In this document: piece by piece, positions 1 to 9,510 of the stretch | How the letters are laid out: the number at the start of each line of letters is the position of its first letter | Position numbering within the stretch: the stretch's first letter is position 1 | From: Streptomyces cyaneogriseus subsp. noncyanogenus | GTDB lineage: Bacteria; Actinomycetota; Actinomycetes; Streptomycetales; Streptomycetaceae | Assembly (NCBI RefSeq): GCF_000931445.1 | Contig: NZ_CP010849.1 | Span: 2,728,001-2,792,000, forward strand | Reading direction: 5' to 3' | DNA: 64,000 nt | Program-made: the position numbers and the translations under genes | Notes under the pieces: generated by a model | Told to the model about the DNA's origin: nothing | Databases searched by the model: none | What the model saw: only the letters and a program-made list of their open reading frames with translations

Positions 1-317
1 CGGACGACCTCGCCGACCGGGTCGGGCAGCGCGACGACGTCCCGCACGTCGGAGGCGATGGCCCGCACCCGCTCCGGGGTCAGGGTGAGCCGGTCGACGA
101 TGGCCTCGCTGGTGCCGGCCTCGCGGGCCTTGGCCACGTCCTGGGCGTTGGCCTCGACGATCTCGCTCGTGCGGACCTCCAGCGCGTCCGCGATGGCGAG
201 CAGCGCGTCGTCCTTCACGGCCCGCGGCAGCGGGGCGAGGTCGGCGGCGGCGGCCTTGGCGCGGTAGGCGGCCTGGGTGACCGGGGTCATCGAGTCGTAC
301 GGCGAGAGCGTGGTCAT
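1..317 (-). CDS. proA: Glutamate-5-semialdehyde dehydrogenase (gamma-glutamyl phosphate reductase), N-terminal part
   Basis: Only the first 105 codons are in the window; the gene continues past base 1. The translation starts [20 protein letters not shown] and continues through a helical N-terminus ([17 protein letters not shown]) typical of ProA. ProA reduces gamma-glutamyl phosphate to glutamate semialdehyde with NADPH, the second step of proline synthesis in the cytosol. The ATG is followed in frame by uninterrupted coding sequence. The catalytic cysteine lies outside the window, so activity cannot be judged. The gene is downstream of proB on the same strand, with one small gene between them, as in other Streptomyces. 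Confidence 0.9.
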   Translation of the reverse strand, partial: MTTLSPYDSMTPVTQAAYRAKAAAADLAPLPRAVKDDALLAIADALEVRTSEIVEANAQDVAKAREAGTSEAIVDRLTLTPERVRAIASDVRDVVALPDPVGEVV

Positions 318-378
318 GAGGGAAGCGTAGTGCGCGCGCCGGGCCCGTCCAGCGGCCGTCCCACAGCGCGAGACGGCC

Positions 379-846
379 TCAAAAGGGGTGAACCCCGACA
401 GGGGTCGCCGGTGCCGGCCCGTACCCCGCGGCGATGCGCTGGTGGTAGGTCGCGCGGTCGATGACCTCCAGGCCGACGATCTCCCAGGGCGGCAGGCCCG
501 CGGTCTGGCGGTGCTCGCCCCACAGGCGCAGCGCGACGGCGGCCGCGTCGTGCAGGTCGCGGGCCTCCTCCCAGTAGCGGATCTCGGCGTGGTCGTCGGC
601 GTATCTGCTGGTCAGGAGGAAGGGATGGTCGTGCGCGAGCTGTTCCAGGGCGCGCCGCACCTCCGGCAGGGGGGCGCGTGCGCCGGAGACGCTCAGGGTG
701 ACGTGCCACAGGCGCGGGGCGTCGGCGGGCCCCTCGCGCTCGTGCCGCTCCCCCGCCGCCACGCTGGTCAGGGCGCGCTCCTCGCCGGCCGCGCGGGAGC
801 CGGCACCACCGCGGGACGTCGCCGTCCCCGGGCGCACTCGTCTCAC
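379..846 (-). CDS. Conserved hypothetical protein between proB and proA
   Basis: This is a 155-residue soluble protein I cannot assign to a family. The GTG start was chosen because a strong AAGGAGG ribosome site sits 5 nt upstream; a longer reading frame exists but lacks such a site. The first 40 residues are Arg/Gly/Ala rich and probably disordered. The rest looks folded and aromatic ([43 protein letters not shown]). The acidic-aromatic pattern and position suggest a small cytosolic protein co-transcribed with the proline genes, but no catalytic motif is visible. It ends 62 bp before the proA start. Confidence 0.75.
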   Translation of the reverse strand: MRRVRPGTATSRGGAGSRAAGEERALTSVAAGERHEREGPADAPRLWHVTLSVSGARAPLPEVRRALEQLAHDHPFLLTSRYADDHAEIRYWEEARDLHDAAAVALRLWGEHRQTAGLPPWEIVGLEVIDRATYHQRIAAGYGPAPATPVGVHPF

Positions 847-1005
847 GACGGCCTCCTTCGTGCACAGGTCGACCCGAGGGTCGCGGGCTGGTTGCCGGGA
901 CGGAGCCGCGCGGACTCGCCCCCGGAACAAAGTTGAGCAGGCGGCGCATGATCGCGGGGCGGTTTTGCGGAACGTCCACCACCGGTGCGGGGACGTTTCG
1001 ACCCA

Positions 1006-2133
1006 TTACGGGTGCAGAATCACCAAATCGTCCCTGTGTACGACCTCACGTTCGTACGCGGGGCCGAGCTCCCGGGCCAGCTCCCGCGTCGAGCGGCCGA
1101 GCAGCCGGGGGATCTCCTTGGCGTCGAAGCTGACCAGCCCCCGCGCCACCGCGCGCCCCTCGCCGTCCCGCAGCTCCACGGGGTCCCCGGCCACGAACTC
1201 GCCCTCCACCGCGGCGATCCCCGCCGGCAGCAGCGACTTGCGGCGCTCGACGACCGCGCGCACCGCCCCGTCGTCGAGGGTGAGGGCGCCCTGCGGGGTG
1301 GAGGCGTGCTGGAGCCACAGCAGCCGGTCGGCGGACCGCTTGCCGGTGGGGTGGAAGTAGGTGCCGGTGTCCTGGCCGGTCAGGGCGTCGGCCGCGTGGA
1401 CCGCGCTGGTCAGCACCACGGGGATGCCGGCGGCGGCGGCGATGCGGGCCGCCTCGACCTTGGTGACCATGCCGCCGGTGCCGACCCCGGCCTTGCCGGC
1501 GCTGCCGATCTCGACGTGCGCGAGGTCCTCGGGCCGCCGCACCTCGGCGATCCGGGCGGTGCCCGGCCTGGCGGGGTCGCCGTCGTAGACGCCGTCCACG
1601 TCGGAGAGCAGCACCAGCAGGTCGGCGTGGACCAGGTGGGCGACGAGGGCGGCGAGGCGGTCGTTGTCCCCGAAGCGGATCTCGTCGGTGGCGACGGTGT
1701 CGTTCTCGTTGACGACCGGGAAGGCGCCCATGGCGAGCAGCTTGTCCAGGGTGCGCGAGGCGTTGCGGTGGTGCGCGCGGCGGCTCATGTCGTCGCTGGT
1801 GAGCAGCACCTGGCCGACCCGGACGCCGTAGCGGGCGAAGGAGGCGGTGTAGCGGGCCACGAGCAGGCCCTGGCCGACGCTGGCGGCGGCCTGCTGGCGG
1901 GCCAGGTCCCGGGGGCGGCGGCGCAGGCCCAGCGGGGCGAGGCCGGCGGCGATGGCGCCGGAGGAGACGAGGACGATCTCCCGCTCCCCCCCGCTGCGGA
2001 CCTTCGCCAGTACGTCGACGAGCGCGTCGACCCGGTCGGCGTCGAGCCCGCCCTCGGCGGTGGTCAGCGAGGAGGACCCGACCTTGACGACGATCCTGCG
2101 AGCCTCGCCCACAGCCTGCCTTGCCCCTGCCAC
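1006..2133 (-). CDS. proB: Glutamate 5-kinase
   Basis: ProB phosphorylates glutamate with ATP to gamma-glutamyl phosphate, the committed and feedback-inhibited step of proline synthesis. The 375-residue protein has the amino-acid kinase fold first (RRIVVKVGSSSLTT near the start, LVSSGAIAAGL, VNENDTVATDEI, LLSDVDGVYDGDP) and a C-terminal PUA domain from about residue 285, the usual long form. The given start is a GTG; a second in-frame GTG seven codons later (VGEARRIVVKVG) is equally possible because neither has a strong ribosome site. It lies upstream of proA with one unknown gene between. Confidence 0.95.
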   Translation of the reverse strand: MAGARQAVGEARRIVVKVGSSSLTTAEGGLDADRVDALVDVLAKVRSGGEREIVLVSSGAIAAGLAPLGLRRRPRDLARQQAAASVGQGLLVARYTASFARYGVRVGQVLLTSDDMSRRAHHRNASRTLDKLLAMGAFPVVNENDTVATDEIRFGDNDRLAALVAHLVHADLLVLLSDVDGVYDGDPARPGTARIAEVRRPEDLAHVEIGSAGKAGVGTGGMVTKVEAARIAAAAGIPVVLTSAVHAADALTGQDTGTYFHPTGKRSADRLLWLQHASTPQGALTLDDGAVRAVVERRKSLLPAGIAAVEGEFVAGDPVELRDGEGRAVARGLVSFDAKEIPRLLGRSTRELARELGPAYEREVVHRDDLVILHP

Positions 2134-2275
2134 CTGTGCTCTTTCCCCTCGTCCACGGTCGTCGGCGGTCCTGTCGCCCGTCTCGCAATCTACGCGAGGC
2201 GGGCGGCGGGCCGCGCGTCCGTTTCAGGTGCCGGACGCCGGCGGGGCGGCCGGGCGGCGCCGCGTCCGGTCCGGC

Positions 2276-3247
2276 TCAGCCGCGCAGGTGGCGCCAGCCC
2301 TGCCAGGCCGACCGGATCATGTCGTCCAGGTCGTGGTGGGCCGACCAGTCGAGCTCGCGCCGGATGCGGTCGGCGGAGGCGACCACCCGCGCCGGGTCGC
2401 CGGGCCTGCGCTCCGCCACCGCCGGGGCGATGTACTCATGGCCGGTGATCTTGAGGATGCGGTCGACCATCTCGCGGACGGAACTGCCCTCGCCGCGCCC
2501 GATGTTGAGGACGAGGTTGGTGCCCTCGGCGGCCTCGCCCAGGCGCCGGGCCGCCGCGAGGTGGGCGGAGGCGATGTCCTCGACGTGGATGTAGTCGCGG
2601 ACGCAGGTGCCGTCGGGGGTGGCGTAGTCGTCGCCGAAGATGCGGGGGGCCTCGCCCGCCTCCAGGCGCTCGAAGACCATGGGGATGAGGTTGAAGACCC
2701 CGGCGTCGGCCAGCGCGGGCTCGGCGGCGCCCGCCACGTTGAAGTAGCGCAGCGAGGCGGCCCGGATGCCGTGGGCCCGGGCGGTGGCGGCGATCAGCCA
2801 CTCGCCGACCAGCTTGGTCTCGCCGTAGGGGCTCATCGGCGCGCAGGGGGTGTCCTCCGTGACGAGCTCCACATCGGGCATGCCGTAGACCGCGGCGGAG
2901 GAGGAGAAGACGAGCTTGCCGACGCCCGCGTCCGTCATGACCTCGAGCAGGGTCCGCAGACCGGTGACGTTCTCCCGGTAATAGCGGAGCGGCTGCTCCA
3001 CGGACTCCCCCACCTGCTTCTTGGCGGCGATGTGGACCACGCCTGTCACAGCATGGTCACGAATCGCCCGCGCCAGGAGGGAGGCGTCCAGGACGCTGCC
3101 GACGACCAGCGGCACGCCGTCGGGCACCCGGTCGGCGCTGCCGGTGGACAGGTCGTCGTAGACGACCACGCGTTCACCGCCCGCCGCCATGGCACGCACC
3201 ACATGTGCGCCGATGTACCCGGCTCCGCCCGTGACCAGCCAGCTCAT
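2276..3247 (-). CDS. galE: UDP-glucose 4-epimerase
   Basis: This extended SDR enzyme interconverts UDP-glucose and UDP-galactose. The 323-residue protein has the NAD-binding GxxGxxG motif (VTGGAGYIG at residues 5-13), the FSSSAAVYG strand and the SPYGETK box holding the catalytic Tyr-x-x-x-Lys. I chose the second of two close ATGs because GGAGG lies 7 nt upstream of it; the alternative adds two residues. It diverges from a block of wall-glycopolymer transferases, so it may supply UDP-galactose for that polymer as well as for general metabolism. That link is inferred from position only. Confidence 0.93.
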   Translation of the reverse strand: MSWLVTGGAGYIGAHVVRAMAAGGERVVVYDDLSTGSADRVPDGVPLVVGSVLDASLLARAIRDHAVTGVVHIAAKKQVGESVEQPLRYYRENVTGLRTLLEVMTDAGVGKLVFSSSAAVYGMPDVELVTEDTPCAPMSPYGETKLVGEWLIAATARAHGIRAASLRYFNVAGAAEPALADAGVFNLIPMVFERLEAGEAPRIFGDDYATPDGTCVRDYIHVEDIASAHLAAARRLGEAAEGTNLVLNIGRGEGSSVREMVDRILKITGHEYIAPAVAERRPGDPARVVASADRIRRELDWSAHHDLDDMIRSAWQGWRHLRG

Positions 3248-3589
3248 CCTCATGCCTCCCAGGTCGTTGTCACTGGGTGCAGACTCGTCCGTGGGCTCCG
3301 GAAAATCGAGTCGGACAGATGGGACAAAAGCCATTAAGCGGGATGTCACTGACTCAACGTGAGCAAGTTCTCCACTCCCTGCGGAGCGGCTCATTCACTC
3401 ATGTATTTCCGGGTTTTTTCCGGGTGTTCCGGTCACATCCGGCCCGTGGCGGACCCGCTACCGTGCCCACGGAAACTTCATGTGAATCCTTTACGCTGAT
3501 GCGGCGGCGCGCTCCCGGTCCACCGCGCTCGGAGCGCGTTCCGGCCCCAGCCAGCGCCCCGTGGTCAGTTCTCGGAACAGGTTGTAAGG
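3248..3589. other. Divergent intergenic region galE / glycopolymer transferase
   Basis: This 342-bp region is more AT-rich than its surroundings and has no gene. It holds direct repeats of TTTCCGGG at 3406 and 3417, with a related GTTCCGG at 3426, spaced roughly one helical turn apart. GGAAAC at 3471 and CGCT at 3494 are 17 nt apart, which resembles an ECF sigma-E-type promoter for the rightward gene. TACGCT at 3492 could equally be an ordinary -10. All of these are weak calls from inspection. Confidence 0.35.
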
Positions 3590-5821
3590 ATGCCCAAACT
3601 CTCTCTCGTCGTCCCTGTGTACAAGGTGCAGGGCTACCTGCCCGAGTGCCTTGACTCCGTGCTCGGCCAGGACTACACGGACTTCGAGATCATCGCCGTC
3701 GACGACTGCTCGCCGGACGGGTCAGGGGCCATTCTCGACGAGTACGCGCGACGGGACGCGCGGATTCATGTGATTCACCTCACGGAGAACGTCGGGCTGG
3801 GACGGGCGAGAAACGCGGGACTGGAAAAGGCCCGGGGTGAATACGTGCTGTTCCTGGACAGCGACGACACGCTCTCCGACGGCGCCCTGACCGCGATATC
3901 CGAGCGCCTGGCGGCCACCGGCGACCCCGAGATACTCGTCTTCGACTACGCGCGCACCTACTGGGACGGCCAGGTCCGCCCCAACCAGCGGGCGGACCTG
4001 CTCAGGAGCGACGGCCCGGACGTGTTCCGCCTCGCCGAGCGCCCGCAACTGCTGGACCTGCTCCAGATCGTCTGGAACAAGGCGTACCGCCGCGACTTCA
4101 TCACCCGCACCGGCCTCACCTTCCCGCCCGGGTACTACGAGGACGCCCCCTGGACGTTCTGCTCGCTGATCAGCGCCGAGCGGATCGCCGTACTGGACCG
4201 CGTCTGCGTCCTGTACCGCCAGCGCCGCGAGGGCGGCAACATCCTCAAGACGGTCAGCCGCAAGCACTTCGACGTCTTCGACCAGTACCGCCGCGTCTTC
4301 GACTTCCTCGACGCGCACGAGGAACTCGACCGGTGGCGCGGGCCGTTGTTCCGCAAGATGGTCGACCACTACCTCACCGTGCTGGAGCGCCCCGGCCGCC
4401 TGCCGCGGGAGGCGCGCGCCGAGTTCTTCCACCGCGCCTCCGCCGACTACCGGGCCCGGCTGCCCAAGGACTTCCACAGGCCCGCCGGCGGGCGCGGCCA
4501 CAAGTACGCGATGCTGGAGCGCGACGCGTACGCGGCCATGATGAGCGCCTCCACCGCGGTGAAGCTGCGCCGGACGGTCAGGAAGCGCACCCGCGACGCC
4601 CTCAACCGCTCCAAGCGCAGCGCGATGGGCGTCCACTACCAGTCGCAGCTCCGGCTGCCGCTGGACGAGAACCTGGTGCTGTTCTCCGCCTACTGGAGCC
4701 GCAGCGTCTCCTGCAACCCCGCGGCCATCGACGCCGAACTGGCCCGCCTCGCCCCGCACCTGCGCCGCGTGTGGGCCATCCGCCCCGACGCGGTGGACCA
4801 GGTGCCCAAGGGCGTGGAGTACGTCCGCGTGGGCTCGCGCGCGTACTGGACGGCCCTGGCCCGGGCCAAGTACCTCGTCAACAACGTCAACTTCGCCGAC
4901 GCCGTGGTCAAGCGCGAGGGGCAGATACATCTGCAGACCCACCACGGCACGCCGCTGAAGACGATGGGCCTGGACCAGCAGAAGTACCCGGCCTCCACCG
5001 ACATGAACTTCGAGAAGCTGCTCGAGCGGTGCGACCGGTGGGACTACAGCATCAGCTCCAACCGCTTCTCGACCGCGATATGGGAGCGGGTCTACCCCTG
5101 CTCCTACGTCTCCCTGGAGACCGGCTACCCGCGCAACGACGTCCTGGTCAACGCCGGCGCCGAGGAGGTGCGCCGGGCGCGTGCGGCCCTCGGGCTCGCC
5201 GACGGCGCCAAGGCGTTCCTGTACATGCCGACCCACCGCGAGTACCAGCCCGGCTTCACCCCGAGCCTGGACCTGGCCCGGCTGGCCGAGGAACTCGGCC
5301 CCGACGTCACCCTGCTGCTGCGCGGCCACTACTTCTACGGCAGCTCCCCGCACATCGCCGAACTGCGCCGCAGCGGCCGGATCGTCGACGTCTCCGGGCA
5401 CCCGCGCGTGGAGGAGCTCTACCTCGCCGCCGACGCGCTGATCACCGACTACTCCTCGGCGATGTTCGACTACGCCGTCCTGGACCGCCCGATCATCGTC
5501 TACGCGCCCGACTGGGACATCTACTCCGCCGTGCGCGGCACCTACTTCGACCTCCTTCAGGAGCCGCCCGGCGCGGTGGCCACCTCGCAGGCGGAGCTGA
5601 TCAGGCTGCTCGGGTCGGGTGACTACGACAGCCGGGACGCGGCCGGGCGGCGGGACGCCTTCCGCAGGCGTTTCTGCGAATTCGACGACGGACACGCAGC
5701 CGAACGCGTCGTCCGGCGCGTCTTCCTCGGTGACCAGACCCCGCTGCCGTTCGTCCCGTTCGACGAACGCCCCCACGCCCCGACCCCCGCCCAGGCGCTC
5801 GAACCGGTCGAGCGGGCCTGA
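3590..5821 (+). CDS. Bifunctional GT2 glycosyltransferase / CDP-glycerol glycerophosphotransferase (TagF-like)
   Basis: This is a 743-residue cytosolic or membrane-peripheral fusion. Residues 1-330 are a GT-A family 2 glycosyltransferase: LSLVVPVYK, VDDCSPDG and the DxD motif LDSDD at 90-92. From about residue 360 to 715 is a TagF/TarL-type glycerophosphotransferase with LVLFSAYWSRS, the HHGTPLKTMG motif near 453 and TDYSSAMFDYAVLDRP near 618. TagF enzymes polymerise glycerol phosphate from CDP-glycerol on teichoic-acid primers. Adding sugar and polyol phosphate from one chain would make a mixed sugar-polyol-phosphate repeat; this is inference. It lies 23 bp before a longer paralogue, likely in one transcript. 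Confidence 0.88.
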   Translation: MPKLSLVVPVYKVQGYLPECLDSVLGQDYTDFEIIAVDDCSPDGSGAILDEYARRDARIHVIHLTENVGLGRARNAGLEKARGEYVLFLDSDDTLSDGALTAISERLAATGDPEILVFDYARTYWDGQVRPNQRADLLRSDGPDVFRLAERPQLLDLLQIVWNKAYRRDFITRTGLTFPPGYYEDAPWTFCSLISAERIAVLDRVCVLYRQRREGGNILKTVSRKHFDVFDQYRRVFDFLDAHEELDRWRGPLFRKMVDHYLTVLERPGRLPREARAEFFHRASADYRARLPKDFHRPAGGRGHKYAMLERDAYAAMMSASTAVKLRRTVRKRTRDALNRSKRSAMGVHYQSQLRLPLDENLVLFSAYWSRSVSCNPAAIDAELARLAPHLRRVWAIRPDAVDQVPKGVEYVRVGSRAYWTALARAKYLVNNVNFADAVVKREGQIHLQTHHGTPLKTMGLDQQKYPASTDMNFEKLLERCDRWDYSISSNRFSTAIWERVYPCSYVSLETGYPRNDVLVNAGAEEVRRARAALGLADGAKAFLYMPTHREYQPGFTPSLDLARLAEELGPDVTLLLRGHYFYGSSPHIAELRRSGRIVDVSGHPRVEELYLAADALITDYSSAMFDYAVLDRPIIVYAPDWDIYSAVRGTYFDLLQEPPGAVATSQAELIRLLGSGDYDSRDAAGRRDAFRRRFCEFDDGHAAERVVRRVFLGDQTPLPFVPFDERPHAPTPAQALEPVERA

Positions 5822-5844
5822 CCCCGAAAGGAGACCACCAAGCC

Positions 5845-8800
5845 ATGGCCCCTCGGCTCAGTGTCATCGTCCCCATCTACGACGTGGAGCGCTATCTGCC
5901 GGCCTGCCTGGACTCGCTGGCAGCCCAGACCTTCCGCGACTTCGAGGTCCTGATGGTGGACGACGGTTCACCCGACGACTCCGCCTCCATAGCCGCCGCG
6001 TACGCCGAGCGCGACCCGCGCTTCAAGCTGATACGCAAGGAGAACGGCGGTCTGGGCGCCGCCCGCAACACGGGCATCGCGCACATGTCCCCGCAGGCGG
6101 AGTACGTCACCTTCGTCGACAGCGACGATCTGATCCCGCCGGACGCCTACCGGCTGATGGTGACCAGCCTGGACGAGTCCGGCTCGGACTTCGCCACCGG
6201 CAACGTCTTCCACCTCAAGGGCGAGAAGACCTGGCAGGTGCCCCTGCTGAGGATGCTCGCCGGCGAGGCCCGCCGCGCCACCCACATCTCCCGCTACGCC
6301 AAGCTCGTCGCCGACCGGATCGCCTGCAACAAGGTCTTCCGCCGCACCTTCTGGGAGAAGCACGGCTTCGCCTTCCCCGAGGGCCGCCTGTACGAGGACA
6401 CGCCCGTCACGATGCGGGCCCACTACCTCGCCGACGCCGTCGACGTCATCTCCGAGCCCTGCTACTACTGGCGGCTGCGCGAGGGCGAGTCCGCTCCCTC
6501 CATCACCCAGCGCCGCACCGACCCGGCCGGTGTCCGCGACCGCGTCACCTCCGTGCTGGAGATCAGCGCCTTCCTGGCCGAGCAGCCCGGCGAGATGTTC
6601 GCCCGGCTCAAGGAGGAGTACGACACCCGCGTCCTCAAGGACGACCTGCGGCTGTTCCTCAACGTGGTGCCCGACGGCGACGAGGAGTACCGCGCCGAGT
6701 TCCTGCGCTCGGCCAACCGCTTCCTGGACCGCATCGACCCCAAGGTCGTCATGGCGCTGCCGGCCCAGCTGCGCGTGCAGTGGCTGCTGGTGCGCAAGCA
6801 CAAGCTGGACGAGCTGATCACCCTGCTCGCCGGCCAGCGGCGCAAGGAGGCCGTCGAGGTCAGCGGACTGGTCCGCAAGTACGCCTCCTTCCCCTCGCTG
6901 GCCGATGCCGACCTGGACTTCCCGCGCAAGGCGCTGCGCATCGACCAGGACCTGCGGATGCGCGCCCCGCTCCAGGAGGTGACCTGGTCCGAGGGCAAGC
7001 TCGTGCTCTCCGGCAACGCCTGGATCGACAAGATCGACCTGGCCTCCAAGCACTCCTCGGTGAAGGTCCTGCAACTGCGCAAGGACAAGTCCCGCCGCCG
7101 CATCCTGCTGCCCGCCCGCAACATCCACCGCCCCGAGTGCACCACCAACTCCGGCCAGGACCGCTACAACTACGACTGGGCCGGCTGGGAGGTCACCATC
7201 GACCCGGCGCGGCTGCGCAAGGGCGGCGAGTGGCAGGAGGGCCTGTGGCACGTGGGCCTCGGCCTGTACGCCTCCGGCCTGGTGCGCCGCGCCGCCGTGC
7301 AGTCCAGCGGCGGCGCCGCCTGCAACTTCCCGCCGTACCAGTGGCTGAGCCCCGACTTCCGGCTGCTGCCCTCCGTCGAGCGCGGCGCGCTCAAGATCCG
7401 CATCGAACGGGTCCGGGCGCTGATCACCGGGCGCACCGTGGAGGGCGACCGGATCGTGGTCACCGGTGAGATACGGGTGCCCCTCGCCGCCGGCGAGAAC
7501 GTGGTGCTGCGGGTGCGCAACCAGAAGGGCGCCGACGTCCACGAGTACCCGGTGACCGTGACCGACGAGGGCGGCACCCAGCGCTTCTCGGTGGAGGTCC
7601 CGGTGGCCGACGTGGCGCTGGTGTTCCACGACGGCGTCGACGCCAAGGCGCAGCCGGAGAACCGCACCTGGTCCACCGCGCTGATCGCCCGGGACCCGCA
7701 GGGCGCCGAGCGCCAGTTCAGCACCGTGCTCCAGGAGGGCCTGCCCGACGCCCGCTTCAACCTGCCCGCCTCGCTGGGCGAGCGGGCCGAGCTGTGCGAG
7801 CTGGCCATCGTCGCGGGCCACACCGGCTACCTGAAGTTCGCCGGCCGCACCCGCCGCGCCACGATCGACCGGGTGGGCGTCGAGGACGGCCGCATCACCA
7901 TCGCCGCGCACACCGACCCCCGGCTCACCGGTGCCCGGTTCCTGCTCAAGCCCCGCAACCGCTTCGAGGAGCGCTTCGTCGAGGCCCGCTGGTCCGAGGA
8001 CGGCCGCTTCGAGGTCGCCTTCGACCCCTCGACCCTCGGCGGCGGGGGCAATGTGCCGCTGCGCGCGGGCCGCTGGAACCTGTGGCTGCGCCCGGAGGAC
8101 GGCGCGCCCGACGTGCCCTTCGTCACCGACCGGCTGGCGGCGGACCAGTTCCCGCTGCGCGCCGAACTGAACGGGCGCCGCTACTGGCTGGAGAACCGCT
8201 GGGCCGACTTCCCGCAGCTCAACTGCCGCTCGGAGCTGAGCGACCTGGAGCGCGGCCCGTTCCGGCAGAAGCAGCTCCGCCGTGAGCTGTACCAGCCCCT
8301 GCGCCGGCAGCCCCTGCGCGACCAGGTCTTCTACCTCAGCTACAACGGCAAGCAGTTCTCCGACAGCCCGAAGGCGATGTACCAGGAGCTGGTCCGCCGC
8401 GGCTCGGACCTCAAGCACCTGTGGGCGGTCCGCGACGGGCAGGTCATCCTGCCCGAGGGCGTCGAGCCGGTGCGGATGTGGGGCACCGAGTGGTACGAGG
8501 CGCTCGCCACCAGCCGCTACATCGTCACCAACGGCCACCTGCCGGACTGGATCGAGCGGCGCCCGGGCCAGGTCATCGTGCAGACCTGGCACGGCACGAT
8601 GCTGAAGAAGATCGGCCACGACATCGACACGCTGCACTTCGACCGGCGCTACCAGGAGAAGCTGGCGCTGGAGGCGAAGCAGTGGAGCCTGGTGGTCTCC
8701 TCCAACCGCTTCAGCACGCCCATCCTCAAGCGCGCCTTCTCCTACGACGGCGAGATCCTGGAGGCGGGCTACCCGCGCAACGACTACCTGTACTCCCCCG

Positions 8801-9405
8801 ACAAGGACCGCATCGCCGAGCGTGTGAAGAAGCAGCTCGGCCTGCCCGAGGGGAAGAAGGTCGTCCTCTACGCGCCGACCTGGCGGGACGACCTGTCGCA
8901 CAGCGCCGGCCAGTACCTGTTCGACCTGCGGATCGACCTGGAGGACGCGCAGCGCCGGCTCGGCGACGACCACGTGCTGCTCATCCGCCGCCACTCCAAC
9001 GTGGTCGACGCGGTGCCCGGCGCCGGCAACGGCTTCGTGTGGGACGTGTCGGAGTACCCGGACATCGCGGACCTCTACCTCGCCGCCGACGTCATGATCA
9101 CGGACTACTCGTCGGTCATGTTCGACTACGCCCACCTGCGGCGGCCGATGCTGTTCTTCACCTACGACCTGGAGCACTACCGGGACACGCTGCGCGGGTT
9201 CTACTTCGACTTCGAGCAGGACTCGCCCGGCCCGCTGATCTCCACCTCCAAGGAACTGGTCGACGCGCTGCGCGACATCGACCAGGTGTCGGCCGAGTAC
9301 CAGGAGCGCTTCGAGCGCTTCCACCACCTGTTCTGCGACCTGGACGACGGCAACGCCTCGGCGCGGGTCGTGGACCGGATGCTGGAGCAGAGCCGGGAGC
9401 TGTGA
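5845..9405 (+). CDS. Large bifunctional GT2 glycosyltransferase / CDP-glycerol glycerophosphotransferase with beta-rich middle
   Basis: This 1186-residue paralogue of the previous gene has the same domains at its ends. The N-terminus is a GT2 domain (LSVIVPIYD, VDDGSPDD, DSD at 92-94). The C-terminus is a TagF-type domain from about 825 (VFYLSYNGKQF, WHGTMLKKIG near 915, TDYSSVMFDYAHLRRP near 1086). Between them lie about 450 residues of beta-strand-like sequence with repeated Ig-like patterns, including WNLWLRPEDGAPD at 744-756. The start is supported by AAAGGAGA 9 nt upstream. TagF homologues are known to matter for Streptomyces spore-wall teichoic acid; the exact polymer here is unknown. 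It ends at a strong terminator facing a convergent glycosyltransferase. Confidence 0.88.
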   Translation: MAPRLSVIVPIYDVERYLPACLDSLAAQTFRDFEVLMVDDGSPDDSASIAAAYAERDPRFKLIRKENGGLGAARNTGIAHMSPQAEYVTFVDSDDLIPPDAYRLMVTSLDESGSDFATGNVFHLKGEKTWQVPLLRMLAGEARRATHISRYAKLVADRIACNKVFRRTFWEKHGFAFPEGRLYEDTPVTMRAHYLADAVDVISEPCYYWRLREGESAPSITQRRTDPAGVRDRVTSVLEISAFLAEQPGEMFARLKEEYDTRVLKDDLRLFLNVVPDGDEEYRAEFLRSANRFLDRIDPKVVMALPAQLRVQWLLVRKHKLDELITLLAGQRRKEAVEVSGLVRKYASFPSLADADLDFPRKALRIDQDLRMRAPLQEVTWSEGKLVLSGNAWIDKIDLASKHSSVKVLQLRKDKSRRRILLPARNIHRPECTTNSGQDRYNYDWAGWEVTIDPARLRKGGEWQEGLWHVGLGLYASGLVRRAAVQSSGGAACNFPPYQWLSPDFRLLPSVERGALKIRIERVRALITGRTVEGDRIVVTGEIRVPLAAGENVVLRVRNQKGADVHEYPVTVTDEGGTQRFSVEVPVADVALVFHDGVDAKAQPENRTWSTALIARDPQGAERQFSTVLQEGLPDARFNLPASLGERAELCELAIVAGHTGYLKFAGRTRRATIDRVGVEDGRITIAAHTDPRLTGARFLLKPRNRFEERFVEARWSEDGRFEVAFDPSTLGGGGNVPLRAGRWNLWLRPEDGAPDVPFVTDRLAADQFPLRAELNGRRYWLENRWADFPQLNCRSELSDLERGPFRQKQLRRELYQPLRRQPLRDQVFYLSYNGKQFSDSPKAMYQELVRRGSDLKHLWAVRDGQVILPEGVEPVRMWGTEWYEALATSRYIVTNGHLPDWIERRPGQVIVQTWHGTMLKKIGHDIDTLHFDRRYQEKLALEAKQWSLVVSSNRFSTPILKRAFSYDGEILEAGYPRNDYLYSPDKDRIAERVKKQLGLPEGKKVVLYAPTWRDDLSHSAGQYLFDLRIDLEDAQRRLGDDHVLLIRRHSNVVDAVPGAGNGFVWDVSEYPDIADLYLAADVMITDYSSVMFDYAHLRRPMLFFTYDLEHYRDTLRGFYFDFEQDSPGPLISTSKELVDALRDIDQVSAEYQERFERFHHLFCDLDDGNASARVVDRMLEQSREL

Positions 9406-9427
9406 CCGCCCCGCGGCGCTGAACGGA

Positions 9428-9471
9428 ACGGGCCGGGCCCCGGAGGAGATCTCCTCCGGGGCCCGGCCCGT
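9428..9471. terminator. Perfect 44-bp palindrome, bidirectional terminator
   Basis: Two 22-base arms pair without a mismatch about a centre between 9449 and 9450 (inner bases GGAGGAGA / TCTCCTCC). It lies between the ends of two convergent genes, so it would form a very stable hairpin in either transcript. There is no long T run, as is usual in Streptomyces. Confidence 0.85.
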
Positions 9472-9510
9472 CGTCGTGGTGCCGCGGCGCCGGCGCGCCG
9501 CGGCGGTGGG

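Noticed and set aside
5968..9327. A 1119-codon minus-strand frame opposite the large TagF fusion
   Set aside because: Val/Gly/Glu/Ala shadow translation of a well-supported plus-strand gene.
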